A stretch of DNA of 64,000 bases from an uncultured Pelagibacteraceae bacterium (GTDB lineage Bacteria; Pseudomonadota; Alphaproteobacteria; Pelagibacterales; Pelagibacteraceae), in the NCBI GenBank assembly GCA_902567765.1, contig CACFNI010000002.1, positions 1-64,000 of the forward strand, in the 5' to 3' direction. The position numbers were made by a program, and so were the translations under genes. Shown one piece after another: positions 24,983 to 34,179 of this stretch. Numbering within the stretch: the first letter of the stretch is position 1; every line of letters starts with the position of its first letter. The notes beneath the pieces were generated by a model. It saw only the letters and a program-made list of their open reading frames with translations. It had not been told where the DNA came from and searched no databases.

Positions 24983-26371
24983 TTAAATTTTATGAAAATC
25001 ATCTACACCAACAGTATGATTAGTTCCTGATAATGGAACTTTTGCCAATGCTGATGCTTCCATGGTTAGTGCAGCCATATCTTCCGGCTCTAAAGAGTGA
25101 ATATTTGTTTTTCCACAAGCCCTTGCTAATAATTGTGCTTCTAAAGTCATTGTGTGTAAGTAATTATAAACTCTTAACGCAGCATCATCAGGATTTAGTC
25201 TTTTTCTAAGTTTTGGATCTTGTGTAGCAACACCCACTGGACATCTACCAGTATGACAATGATAACAATGTCCCGCTGGCACTCCCATTTCTTTTTCAAA
25301 ATTAGATTCTGGTATCTCTTTATTACAGTTCAGTGCAATCATTGCGCCCGTTCCGATTGCAATAGCATCAGCTCCTAAAGCTAAAGCTTTTGCCATATCA
25401 GCACCATCTCTTACTCCGCCAGCATAAATAAGTGTAACTTTTCCAGTTTTACCAACATCATCAATTGCTCTTCTTGCTTCTCTTATAGCGGCTATTCCAG
25501 GTATACCAGTGTTTGCTGCAGCAATGTGTGGTCCTGCTCCAGTTGATCCTTCCATACCGTCAAGGTAAATAGAGTCCGGATCACACTTGGCGGCCATACG
25601 AACATCATCATAAACTTTTGCCGCCCCAAGTTTTAACTGAATTGGAACTTTATTTTTTGTTAATTCTCTAAGCTCTTGAACTTTTAAAGCTAAATCGTCC
25701 GGTCCTAACCAATCAGGATGTCTAGCAGGAGATCTTTGGTCAATACCCGCAGGAAGAGATCTCATTTCTGCTACTTGGTCAGTAACTTTTTGACCCATTA
25801 AATGACCACCCATACCAACCTTTTGTCCTTGTCCAATGAATACTTCTATTCCATCTGCAAGTTGTGCATGATGAGGATTAAAACCGTATCTTGATTGAAT
25901 ACATTGATAGTACCATTTTTCTGAATATCTTCTTTCATCCGGTATCATTCCACCTTCTCCAGAACAAGTTGCTGATCCAGCCATTGTTGCACCTCTTGCT
26001 AGAGCTGTTTTAGCTTCATAAGAAAGAGCACCAAAACTCATTCCAGTAATGTAAACAGGTATATCTAACTCAATAGGATTTTCACATCTAGGTCCTATTA
26101 CTGTTTTTGTTTCACATTTTTCTCTATAACCTTCAATTACAAATCTTGTCAAAGTGCCTGGTAAAAAAACTAAATCATCAAAAGTAGGAATTTTTTTCAT
26201 CAATGCCATTCCACGCATTCGGTATCTTCCTAATTGTGCTTTAATATGTATATCGTCGATTACTTCAGGGGTAAATATTGCATTATACCCTAATAAACTT
26301 TTATTTCTTTTTGCAAACTCACTCTTTCCGTTTGAGTGGCCATTATTTTTACCATTTTTTTTCTTTGTCAT
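24983..26371 (-). CDS. mgsC: N-methylglutamate synthase subunit C-like FMN protein (GltB-central/GlxD type)
   Basis: 462 residues from ATG 26371, which shares one base with the mgsB stop; an extended frame to 26419 inside mgsB is discounted. It matches the FMN-binding synthase domain of glutamate synthase: YITGMSFGALSYEAKTALARGA, a KLGAAKVYDDV stretch, VTLIYAGGVRDGADMAKALALGADAI, and an iron-sulfur cluster motif CYHCHTGRCPVGVATQDP. In the N-methylglutamate pathway this subunit moves the methylamino group from gamma-glutamylmethylamide onto 2-oxoglutarate with MgsA and MgsB. GlxD-type glutamate synthase-like activity is the alternative. Confidence 0.8.
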   Translation of the reverse strand: MTKKKNGKNNGHSNGKSEFAKRNKSLLGYNAIFTPEVIDDIHIKAQLGRYRMRGMALMKKIPTFDDLVFLPGTLTRFVIEGYREKCETKTVIGPRCENPIELDIPVYITGMSFGALSYEAKTALARGATMAGSATCSGEGGMIPDERRYSEKWYYQCIQSRYGFNPHHAQLADGIEVFIGQGQKVGMGGHLMGQKVTDQVAEMRSLPAGIDQRSPARHPDWLGPDDLALKVQELRELTKNKVPIQLKLGAAKVYDDVRMAAKCDPDSIYLDGMEGSTGAGPHIAAANTGIPGIAAIREARRAIDDVGKTGKVTLIYAGGVRDGADMAKALALGADAIAIGTGAMIALNCNKEIPESNFEKEMGVPAGHCYHCHTGRCPVGVATQDPKLRKRLNPDDAALRVYNYLHTMTLEAQLLARACGKTNIHSLEPEDMAALTMEASALAKVPLSGTNHTVGVDDFHKI

Positions 26372-27180
26372 TATATAGCTCCTTTTTTTTCTGTTGGTTC
26401 TAAAGCATCGTAATTCCACAGTTTTTTGCCTGAAACAATTTTTGTCATTTTAGAAACATCAAAATTATTACCTATTTCCGCAACCTTAAATTTTCTTGTT
26501 AACCATTCTATATCATTTTTTGTCATGGGGGCTTCTACCGCATCACTTCCAAATGATCCAATTTTCCCACCAACATATATTGTTCCATCATACATAGAGT
26601 CTCCTAGGTTAATTCCAACATCACCTAATATAACTATTCTTCCTCTTTGCATCATAAAACCAGTGAATGCTCCAGCATCACCTCCGACGATTATAGAGCC
26701 TCCTTTTTGATCAATTCCAGTTCTTGCCCCAACGCTTCCTTTGCAAATCAAATCTCCACCTCTTATAGCGGCTCCAAAACATGAGCCTGCATTTTTTTCT
26801 ATTACCACTTTACCTGCCATCATATTTTCGGCACAAGACCAGCCAACACGACCATTTACTCTAACTATTGGTCCATCAATCGATCCAACTCCAAAATATC
26901 CTAAACTTCCTTCAAAAATTAAATTAAGTTTATTTAGTATTCCAACTCCCAAACTATGCTTACCTTGTGGATTTTTAATAACTATGGTTCCGTAACCTTC
27001 GCTCATTAAACGATCAATCTTTTCATTAGCTTGTTTACAATCCATGTCTTTAACATCCAATTCAGTTCTTTTATTAAAATCAACGTCATGAGTACCCCAA
27101 TAAAAGAAATTTTCTGCTTCATCAGGATTAAAGAATTTTTGTTGGGTTTTTCCTGTTAAAACTTCAGAGTGCAAACCCAT
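26371..27180 (-). CDS. mgsB: N-methylglutamate synthase subunit B-like GXGXG protein (GlxC type)
   Basis: 269 residues matching the right-handed beta-helix C-terminal domain of glutamate synthase. Repeats with the GxGxG rhythm are visible, such as GVGSIDGPIVRVNGRVG, GSCFGAAIRGGDLICKGSVGARTGIDQKGGSI and MMQRGRIVILGDVGINLGDSMYDGTIYVGG. It should act as a structural subunit between MgsA and MgsC. mgsC starts on its last base; mgsA ends 33 bases upstream. Confidence 0.82.
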   Translation of the reverse strand: MGLHSEVLTGKTQQKFFNPDEAENFFYWGTHDVDFNKRTELDVKDMDCKQANEKIDRLMSEGYGTIVIKNPQGKHSLGVGILNKLNLIFEGSLGYFGVGSIDGPIVRVNGRVGWSCAENMMAGKVVIEKNAGSCFGAAIRGGDLICKGSVGARTGIDQKGGSIIVGGDAGAFTGFMMQRGRIVILGDVGINLGDSMYDGTIYVGGKIGSFGSDAVEAPMTKNDIEWLTRKFKVAEIGNNFDVSKMTKIVSGKKLWNYDALEPTEKKGAI

Positions 27181-27213
27181 TGATTGGGCTTTTGTTTTTT
27201 TTTGTAGTTGTTT

Positions 27214-28155
27214 TTAGATTTGCCATACTTTTACTTCTCCATCAAACGGATCATAAGTATCTATTTCTTGAGGAAGAATGGATCTTATGGCTATTTCCTC
27301 AGAACCCATCGCAACCAATTCATCCGACTCGTACAATACCAAGGGCTTTGCAGCCATAGTGTCTTTTGCCATTCCCAATGAGTCTTTTGTAGCAACAAAA
27401 TATGTAAAAACACCGTCAAGTCCTGTTAGAGACTCTTTCATTCCTTCCTCTAAAGTTGCACCATTTCTCATTTTTTCTGCAAGAAAAACTGCGATCAACT
27501 CAGAATCACATTCAGACATAAATCTCATACCTTTATTTTCAAGAACTCTTCTGTTATTCCAATAATTCGTCAACTGACCATTATGAACTACAGATACATC
27601 AGCGAAAGGGTAACCCCAGAAAGGGTGAGCCGATTTTATATCTACACCTGACTCTGTTGCCATTCTTGCATGCCCAATACCATGTGTGCCTTGTACTTTG
27701 TTTAAACCATATCTTTCAGATACAGCAGTTGCATCACCTAAGTCCTTTATAAGTTCAAGAGATTTTCCAATTGAAAGTATTTCAACACTTTCTATACTTT
27801 CAAGAGCTTTTGAAAATTCCATTAAATCTTTATCATATTTCATTTCATATCTGTAAGAATACGGGGTCAGTCTATCTTCTTTAACAACTGTTGCACCTAA
27901 TTCAGAAAGTTTCTTATCTACAAGTTTTTTTCTTTCATCATAAACACTCTCATCTTCATTCACTGAACTACTTCCTTCTCCCACATTTTCTCCAACTTTA
28001 AATCTTAAAATAAAATTTTGGCCATCATTGTTTGCGTAAAGTGCGTATCCAGTTGAGTCTGGCCCACGATGTTTTAAAGCCTGAAGCATGTGTTGAAGTT
28101 CTTCACCAACATTTGATGATTTTCCTCTATGAATTAGACCGGCTATTCCACACAT
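27214..28155 (-). CDS. mgsA: N-methylglutamate synthase subunit A-like class II amidotransferase (GlxB type)
   Basis: 313 residues starting MCGIAGLIHRGKSS, with Cys2 as the class II glutamine-amidotransferase nucleophile. Further on are LKHRGPDSTGYA, GIGHARMATESGVDIKSAHPF and SVVHNGQLTNYWNNRRVLE, then SECDSELIAVFLA, all active-site regions of the family. In MgsABC it would hydrolyse the gamma-glutamylmethylamide side chain and channel methylamine. It follows the second GS-like ligase by 23 bases on the same strand. Confidence 0.82.
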   Translation of the reverse strand: MCGIAGLIHRGKSSNVGEELQHMLQALKHRGPDSTGYALYANNDGQNFILRFKVGENVGEGSSSVNEDESVYDERKKLVDKKLSELGATVVKEDRLTPYSYRYEMKYDKDLMEFSKALESIESVEILSIGKSLELIKDLGDATAVSERYGLNKVQGTHGIGHARMATESGVDIKSAHPFWGYPFADVSVVHNGQLTNYWNNRRVLENKGMRFMSECDSELIAVFLAEKMRNGATLEEGMKESLTGLDGVFTYFVATKDSLGMAKDTMAAKPLVLYESDELVAMGSEEIAIRSILPQEIDTYDPFDGEVKVWQI

Positions 28156-28178
28156 ATTTTTTCCTTATTAAATTTATA

Positions 28179-29648
28179 TTAAGGCAAACAATCCAAGTAT
28201 GTATCAAGATCCCATTGGGTAGTTGCACCTAGGAATTTTTCCCACTCATCATTTTTATACCAGTGAAAAACTTTATACATTTCGTCAGGCATTGCCGATT
28301 TTATAACTTCATCTTCAGCCAATCTATCCAAGGCTTCGCCTAAGCTTAGAGGAAGTTTTTTTACATCTTTACCAGCTTTTTTAGCCTCATACATACTTCT
28401 AGACTCTGGCTTAGATGGTTTTAGATTTTTTGAAATACCATGGTCACAGGCTTTTAATAAAGCTGCACCCAATAAATATGGATTATGCATTGAGTCAACT
28501 GATCTATATTCAAACCTTCCAGGCGCTGATACTCTTAATCCGCAAGTTCTGTTTTGATATCCCCAATCAGCATAAACTGGAGCCCAGAATCCTTGATCCC
28601 AAAGTCTTCTATAAGAATTTACCGTAGAAGAACCTAAAGCAGTTAAAGCTGGCAAATGTTCCATTATCCCAGCAATGGATTGTAAACCAATTTTACCTGG
28701 TAATTGCATATCTTTGGTATCTGGCATAAAGGTGTTTGTACCACCTTGTACATAACCAAATACTTCTTCTACTCCTGGTAATTTTTTATGACCTAATTTG
28801 TTTGTTATAATTTTTCCACCTTTCCATAAAGACATGTTTGTATGGCAACCACTTGCAGACACACCCATAAAAGGTTTCGTCATAAAGCATGCTATTAAAT
28901 TGTGCTCTCTAGCTACTTGCGCACAAATTTGTCTATAAGTAGAAAGTCTATCAGCATTTCTTAAAACATTATCGTATGTCCAGTTTAATTCCAATTGTCC
29001 TGGAGCGTCTTCGTGATCTCCTTGGATCATATCTAAACCCATGGCTGAAGCGTACTCGATTACTTTCATAAAAACAGGCCTTAATGATTCAAATTGATCT
29101 ATGTGATAACAGTAGGGTTTCGAAAAACCAGATCCAGTTGGACTTCCGTCAGGATTTTTTGTCAACCACATCATTTCAGGTTCAGTTCCAACTCTCAATT
29201 CTAAACCATGTTTTTTTTGAAATTCATCCATAAATATTCTTAAATTTCCTCGACAATCGGAGGTTAAATGTCCTCCTGGATTTTCTCTTTCTTCTCTGTT
29301 TCTAAAACATGTAACAAAAACTCTTCCAATTCTTTTATCCCAAGGTAATTGGCAGAAAGTTTCAGGATCAGGTATACCAACAAGTTCCATAGCTTCAGGA
29401 CCGTAGCCGATATAATTTTTGTGTCTGTCTACAAATAAGTTGGCTGTAGATCCATAAACCAATTGAAAACCTTTTTCAGCAGTTCTTTCCCAATGATCTG
29501 CAGGAATTCCTTTACCGACAACACGTCCTGTTACAGATATAAACTGATAATAGATGTATGTAATTCCTAATTCATTAATTTTTTCTCTTACTTTTTTTAC
29601 CAGTTTGGCTCTACCTGGTTGGTTTACATGTTTTTCTAGATCTGTCAT
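28179..29648 (-). CDS. Second glutamine-synthetase-fold ligase, amine substrate unknown
   Basis: 489 residues of the GS superfamily, clearly different from the gmaS product at 19325-20650. Active-site blocks are QGDHEDAPGQLELNWTY, MGVSASGCHTNMSLW, SSTVNSYRRLW and NRTCGLRVSAPGRFEYR; the N-terminal part (ELGITYIYYQFISVTGRVVGKGIPADHWE) is typical of a separate subfamily. It lacks the EDANGQF and SGNNRTH blocks of the GmaS group. It has a strong ribosome-binding site (AGAGGGGAA) and leads the mgsABC operon, so it probably makes a gamma-glutamylamide that MgsABC uses, from methylamine or another amine, or plain glutamine. Confidence 0.8.
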   Translation of the reverse strand: MTDLEKHVNQPGRAKLVKKVREKINELGITYIYYQFISVTGRVVGKGIPADHWERTAEKGFQLVYGSTANLFVDRHKNYIGYGPEAMELVGIPDPETFCQLPWDKRIGRVFVTCFRNREERENPGGHLTSDCRGNLRIFMDEFQKKHGLELRVGTEPEMMWLTKNPDGSPTGSGFSKPYCYHIDQFESLRPVFMKVIEYASAMGLDMIQGDHEDAPGQLELNWTYDNVLRNADRLSTYRQICAQVAREHNLIACFMTKPFMGVSASGCHTNMSLWKGGKIITNKLGHKKLPGVEEVFGYVQGGTNTFMPDTKDMQLPGKIGLQSIAGIMEHLPALTALGSSTVNSYRRLWDQGFWAPVYADWGYQNRTCGLRVSAPGRFEYRSVDSMHNPYLLGAALLKACDHGISKNLKPSKPESRSMYEAKKAGKDVKKLPLSLGEALDRLAEDEVIKSAMPDEMYKVFHWYKNDEWEKFLGATTQWDLDTYLDCLP

Positions 29649-29716
29649 TTTCCCCTCTTAATATTTTAAAGATCAAAAAGGTAACTGAAAATAAAACTTC
29701 TGTCTACTCAGATAAA

Positions 29717-31045
29717 CTAGCTCCATGGAAATGGACTGTTCGAAGTGGGGTGAAGCTCACCTTTCGCGTACCGATTGTATCTAAATGGTTTTAGTAAATC
29801 ACTTTCATGGCCTAAAATTTCTTGGGCAACTAAATGTCCAACACCAATCATTTTATAACCATGATTTGCATCAGCAATCATATATACATTTTCAAAAAAC
29901 CTATCAAAAATTGGAAAAGAATCTGGCGTTAAACACCCAAGACCACCTGAAGGACCTTTTCTATATAAATTTGATTTTCCAACAAATCTTTTTTGACAAT
30001 GTGCTAAGGCCGACGCCCACATATCTGCAAATTCATCTGTAGTTTGGTAATCTGGAGAGTCTATTCCATACGGATCAACATTAACTTTATCAAAATGTTT
30101 TTGCACTATGTATGGGGAAGTTCCACCCTGTACACCTAAACCTTCAATATCTGGTTTGTAATATATTCCCCATAATTTATCTGTTATTAATCTTTTGTCT
30201 TTATCAGAATACAATGGTGCATCAGTATCAACATGTATAACAGGAGGTTGTTTGCCATCGTTAGTCCTCAAGTAGTCAGCATCAACTCCTAAAACACCTT
30301 CTTGTAAAAACCAGTATTTCCACATATCCACTTCGTGTAGTTTTCCATCTTGTCCTTTAATTTCTGTAGTCTTCGGAAGTTCAAGCATATTCCAAAAATC
30401 TCTTACCCATGGACCAGCTCCAACAACAACTTGATCACATTCAATTGTTCCTTTGTCAGTTACTACTCCAGTAATGGCATTGCTATTACTTCCTCTTTTA
30501 AAACCTGTTACTTTTACTCCTTTATGAACATTAACCCCATTAGAATTAGCTTTATTTTCTAAAGCTTTTATAGAGTCTTTGTTAAAAGCATATCCACCTT
30601 TTTTTTCATGAAGGACAGATGTGATACCTTGGGCTTGCCAATCATCAAAAATACCTTTCATATATTTTGTACAGTCTTTTTCTCCTTCGATAAATACTGA
30701 TTCATATCCAATTGCTTTTTGCTGCTCGTATATACTTGTAACATCCTTATGCATTACCTCTGGAGAGATTTGCATATATCCTACTGCATTGTATTTAAAT
30801 GCCTTTGGATCACTTTCCCAAATTTTAACTGAATGAGCCATTAATTCTCTCATCGCTGGCTGAAAATAATTATTTCTTACAACACCACATGCAATTCCAC
30901 TTGCTCCTGCTGCTGTATCTTTCTTTTCTAAAACTACGACTTCACCTGGATTTTTATAAGTTTCAGATAATTTCCATGCTGTGCTCAGACCATGAATTCC
31001 ACCACCAATTATTACTACTTTAGCCTTAGTTGGTAATTTTGACAT
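29717..31045 (-). CDS. FAD-dependent oxidoreductase, sarcosine-oxidase beta/DadA-like
   Basis: 442 residues with an N-terminal VVIIGGGIHGLSTAWKL dinucleotide motif and a C-terminal VYMIADANHGYKMIGVGHLVAQEILG segment typical of sarcosine/dimethylglycine dehydrogenases. It is distinct from the SoxB-type protein at 51690-52946 and has no SoxA/D/G neighbours. Likely an oxidase or dehydrogenase of an N-methylated or D-amino acid. It sits 68 bases upstream of the GS-like ligase on the same strand and is divergent from mcl. Confidence 0.82.
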   Translation of the reverse strand: MSKLPTKAKVVIIGGGIHGLSTAWKLSETYKNPGEVVVLEKKDTAAGASGIACGVVRNNYFQPAMRELMAHSVKIWESDPKAFKYNAVGYMQISPEVMHKDVTSIYEQQKAIGYESVFIEGEKDCTKYMKGIFDDWQAQGITSVLHEKKGGYAFNKDSIKALENKANSNGVNVHKGVKVTGFKRGSNSNAITGVVTDKGTIECDQVVVGAGPWVRDFWNMLELPKTTEIKGQDGKLHEVDMWKYWFLQEGVLGVDADYLRTNDGKQPPVIHVDTDAPLYSDKDKRLITDKLWGIYYKPDIEGLGVQGGTSPYIVQKHFDKVNVDPYGIDSPDYQTTDEFADMWASALAHCQKRFVGKSNLYRKGPSGGLGCLTPDSFPIFDRFFENVYMIADANHGYKMIGVGHLVAQEILGHESDLLKPFRYNRYAKGELHPTSNSPFPWS

Positions 31046-31168
31046 AAATCAATCTAATACAGAATCTGTAACAAATACAAAATTTTTATTAAAGTTTTTT
31101 TTAAATATCTAAAAAGTATATATAAAAATAATACCTTAATTATGCTATTTATAGCTCCATTTTAAAAA

Positions 31169-31174
31169 TATAAT
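31169..31174 (+). promoter_or_regulatory. Perfect -10 hexamer six bases before mcl
   Basis: TATAAT at 31169-31174, six bases, then the mcl ATG at 31181. There is no Shine-Dalgarno sequence. The layout predicts a leaderless transcript for the mcl-mtkA-mtkB-ppc operon. Confidence 0.5.
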
Positions 31175-31180
31175 AATTTT

Positions 31181-32119
31181 ATGAGCCATAAATATTATAA
31201 ACCAGCAAAGTCTAGGTTGCAGAGAAGTGAATTGGCCGTGCCGGGATCATCGCCTCAGATGTTTGAAAAAGCTCTAAATTCAAAAGCAGATTATATTTTC
31301 TTAGATCTAGAAGATGCGGTTTCGCCTAATGATAAAATTCTAGCTAGGAAGAACGTAATTAAAGCACTTAAAGAGATAAATTGGAGAGAAAAGGGCAAAT
31401 CTATTTCTGTAAGAATAAATAGTTTAGATACACATTATATGTATAGAGACCTAATAGAAATAGTAGAGGAAGTAGGTGAAAACGTTGATACAATATTATT
31501 ACCTAAAGCAGGTACATCGAGTGACGTGTATTTAGTGGATTGTTTATTAACTCAAATTGAAACACACAAAAAAATTAAAAATAAAATTGGGATAGAGTGT
31601 TTAATAGAAACAGCATTAGGAATGTCAAATATAAAAGAAATTGCACAATCAAGTCCTAGATTAGAAGCTCTTCATTTTGGCGTAGCAGATTATGCAGCTA
31701 GTTTAAGAGCAAGAACAGTAGTTATAGGCGGATTAAATCCCGACTATCCTGGAGATCAATGGCATCATGGTTTATCGCAACTAGTAATGACATGTAGAGC
31801 TTACGGGTTAAGAGCAATTGACGGACCTTTTGGAGATTTTAATGATCCAGACGCGTATATAGAGTCTGCTAAAAGAGCAGCAGCGATTGGAATTGAGGGA
31901 AAGTGGGCAATTCATCCATCACAAATAGAGCTTGCTAATAAAGTTTTTTCACCACCAGAGTTGGAGGTAAATAAAGCAAAAAGAATAATTGAAGAGCTAG
32001 ATAAAGCTGCAAAAGAGGGCAAAGGTGCAGCTCAACTAGACGGAAGAATGATTGATGCTGCTTCAGCAAGAATGGCGGAAAATGTTGTAAATATAGATAA
32101 ACTAATTAAGAATAAGTAA
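31181..32119 (+). CDS. mcl: Malyl-CoA lyase
   Basis: 312 residues of the HpcH/HpaI/CitE-like family. Features include RSELAVPGSSPQMFEKAL, YIFLDLEDAVSP (metal-binding Glu/Asp region), IGIECLIETALGM, EALHFGVADYAAS and a C-terminal GKWAIHPSQIELANKVFSP. With mtkAB next door the malyl-CoA lyase branch is the best fit: cleavage of malyl-CoA to acetyl-CoA and glyoxylate, or the reverse. First gene of a four-gene operon; the next gene starts 1 base after the stop. Confidence 0.88.
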   Translation: MSHKYYKPAKSRLQRSELAVPGSSPQMFEKALNSKADYIFLDLEDAVSPNDKILARKNVIKALKEINWREKGKSISVRINSLDTHYMYRDLIEIVEEVGENVDTILLPKAGTSSDVYLVDCLLTQIETHKKIKNKIGIECLIETALGMSNIKEIAQSSPRLEALHFGVADYAASLRARTVVIGGLNPDYPGDQWHHGLSQLVMTCRAYGLRAIDGPFGDFNDPDAYIESAKRAAAIGIEGKWAIHPSQIELANKVFSPPELEVNKAKRIIEELDKAAKEGKGAAQLDGRMIDAASARMAENVVNIDKLIKNK

Positions 32120-32120
32120 A

Positions 32121-33284
32121 ATGGACATTCACGAATACCAGGCAAAAAAAATACTATCAGGTTTTGGGGTAACAATTCCAAGAGGTGGAATTGCTTATAG
32201 TCCTGAAAACGCAGAAAATAAAGCAAGAGAACTTGGCGGTTCAAAGTGGGTAGTAAAAGCCCAAGTTCACTCTGGTGCTAGAGGAAAAGCAGGAGGTATA
32301 GTTTTATGCAATTCACCTTTAGAAGTTGCACAAGCAACAGATAAATTACTTGGAAAAAAATTAGTAACAAATCAAACTGGCCCAATCGGAAAAATTATTA
32401 ATAGAGTTTATATTGAAGAAGCAACAGATATTAAAAAAGAACTCTACCTTGGTTTAGTATTTGATCGAGGTTCAGAGAGCATTATGGTTGTGGCCTCAAC
32501 AGAAGGTGGAATGAGTGTTGAGGAGATTTCAAAAGAAAAACCTGAAACAATTATAAGATCTAAAATTGAAGTTGCAGTAGGGATGCAGCAATTTCAAGCT
32601 AGAGAAATTGCGTTTGGTCTTGGTATTGATCCAAAACTTATATCAAGAATGGCCGACACCATAATTGGATGTTATAGAGCTTTCAGTGAGCTTGATGCTA
32701 CTATGGTTGAGGTCAATCCAATGGTAATATCTAATCAAGGTCAAATTTTAGCTTTAGATTGTAAAATGAGTTTCGATAACAATGCTTTGTTTAGAAGAAG
32801 TCAAGTTTCAGAGTTAAGAGATAAAACTCAAGAAAACCCAAATGAAGTTTACGCCTCAGATAGAGGTTTAAATTATGTAAGTTTAGAGGGAAATATAGGC
32901 AATATTATAAATGGTGCTGGTTTAGCTATGGCTTCAATGGATATGATAAAACTAGCAGGTGGAGAGCCTGCAAATTTTCTTGATGTTGGAGGTGGCGCTA
33001 CACCTGAAAAGATAGTCAAAGCTTTTAAATTAATTTCAATGGACGAAAAAGTAAAAGTAATATTAGTTAATATATTTGCTGGAATTAATAGATGCGATTG
33101 GGTTGCTGAAGGAATAGTTCAGGCACTTGATAAAATAGATATTAAAGTACCATTAGTAATACGTCTTGCAGGAACAAATGTAGAAAAAGGCAATAAAATT
33201 CTTAAGGATAGTAAAATAAATTACATAGAAGCAAATACTTTAGAAGATGCAGCTAACAAAGCTGTAAAAGCATTGGGAAAATAA
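32121..33284 (+). CDS. mtkA: Malate-CoA ligase (malate thiokinase) beta subunit
   Basis: 387 residues, ATP-grasp CoA ligase of the SucC superfamily. It starts MDIHEYQAKKILSGFGV and has VKAQVHSGARGKAGGI, TGPIGKIINRVYIEEA, VGMQQFQAREIAFGLG, LDCKMSFDDN-like and NIFAGINRCDWVAEGIV blocks. The TGPxGK..RVY and QQFQAREIAF blocks are those of methylotroph MtkA rather than TCA-cycle SucC. With mtkB and mcl it activates malate to malyl-CoA. No second sucCD pair is visible in this window for comparison. Confidence 0.88.
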   Translation: MDIHEYQAKKILSGFGVTIPRGGIAYSPENAENKARELGGSKWVVKAQVHSGARGKAGGIVLCNSPLEVAQATDKLLGKKLVTNQTGPIGKIINRVYIEEATDIKKELYLGLVFDRGSESIMVVASTEGGMSVEEISKEKPETIIRSKIEVAVGMQQFQAREIAFGLGIDPKLISRMADTIIGCYRAFSELDATMVEVNPMVISNQGQILALDCKMSFDNNALFRRSQVSELRDKTQENPNEVYASDRGLNYVSLEGNIGNIINGAGLAMASMDMIKLAGGEPANFLDVGGGATPEKIVKAFKLISMDEKVKVILVNIFAGINRCDWVAEGIVQALDKIDIKVPLVIRLAGTNVEKGNKILKDSKINYIEANTLEDAANKAVKALGK

Positions 33285-33285
33285 A

Positions 33286-34179
33286 ATGACCGTCCTTATA
33301 GATAAAAATACAAAAATACTAATCCAGGGATTTACTGGTAAAATGGGATCTTTCCATGCTGAGGAAATGATTAAGTATGGTTCAAACATTGTGGGAGGAG
33401 TGACGCCAGGCAAGGGTGGATTGAAACATTTAAACCTTCCTGTCTTTAATACTGTTAAAGAAGCAGTCAATCAAACAGGTGCATCAGCTTCAATTTTATT
33501 TGTGCCACCTGCTTTTGCAGCAGACTCAGCAATGGAAGCAGCAGATGCTGGAATTAAAACATGCGTTGCAATAGTTGACGGAATACCATCTCATGACATG
33601 ATAAAAATAAAAAGATATATGAGAAGGTATTCTAGAATCGAAAAAATGACATTGATTGGACCTAATTGCGCAGGTGTCATTAGTCCTGGAAAAGCAATGT
33701 TAGGAATAATGCCTGGACATATATATAAAGAAGGTCGAGTAGGTATTATTGGGAGATCTGGAACACTTGGATATGAAGCTGCACAACAATTAAAAAATTT
33801 AAATATTGGTGTATCAACTAGTGTAGGTATTGGGGGAGATCCAATTAATGGAAGCTCATTTAAAGATATTTTAGAAAAATTTGAAAAAGATGAAGAAACA
33901 GATGCAGTACTTATGATTGGCGAAATAGGCGGTCCCCAAGAAGTTGCAGCAGGAAAATTTGCGAAAGAAAATATGAAAAAACCAGTTATAGCTTACATCG
34001 CAGGTTTAACCGCTCCAAAAGGTAGAGTGATGGGTCATGCAGGAGCAATTGTGTCTGCATACGGAGAGAGCGCTGTTGAAAAAGTTGAGCTATTAAAAGA
34101 ATGTGGAGTTACTATTTCTAAAAATCCCTCAGTTATGGGAGAAACAGTAAAAGCAGCTTTAAATGGTAAAACGTCTTAA
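33286..34179 (+). CDS. mtkB: Malate-CoA ligase alpha subunit
   Basis: 297 residues of the SucD superfamily: CoA-binding ILIQGFTGKMGSFHAEEM, GGVTPGKGGLKHLNLPVFNTVKEA, the LIGPNCAGVISPGKAMLGIMPGHIY block, VSTSVGIGGDPINGSSF, and the phospho-histidine region PKGRVMGHAGAIVS. The residues resemble methylotroph MtkB. It begins 1 base after mtkA and its last 17 bases overlap ppc, so the operon is tightly coupled. Confidence 0.88.
   Translation: MTVLIDKNTKILIQGFTGKMGSFHAEEMIKYGSNIVGGVTPGKGGLKHLNLPVFNTVKEAVNQTGASASILFVPPAFAADSAMEAADAGIKTCVAIVDGIPSHDMIKIKRYMRRYSRIEKMTLIGPNCAGVISPGKAMLGIMPGHIYKEGRVGIIGRSGTLGYEAAQQLKNLNIGVSTSVGIGGDPINGSSFKDILEKFEKDEETDAVLMIGEIGGPQEVAAGKFAKENMKKPVIAYIAGLTAPKGRVMGHAGAIVSAYGESAVEKVELLKECGVTISKNPSVMGETVKAALNGKTS

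Noticed and set aside
26372..26419. Longer start for mgsC inside mgsB
   Set aside because: The extra 16 residues overlap mgsB, while ATG 26371 forms a TAATG junction typical of this genome.
26426..26995. Two long plus-strand open frames opposite mgsB
   Set aside because: They lie exactly antisense to a clearly recognisable GXGXG protein, are Pro/Ser-rich shadows of Gly-rich codons, and have no ribosome-binding site or family resemblance.
32121..34179. Assigning mtkAB as succinyl-CoA synthetase sucCD
   Set aside because: The sequence blocks match methylotroph malate thiokinase and the flanking genes are mcl and ppc, not TCA-cycle genes. Not fully excluded without a tree.
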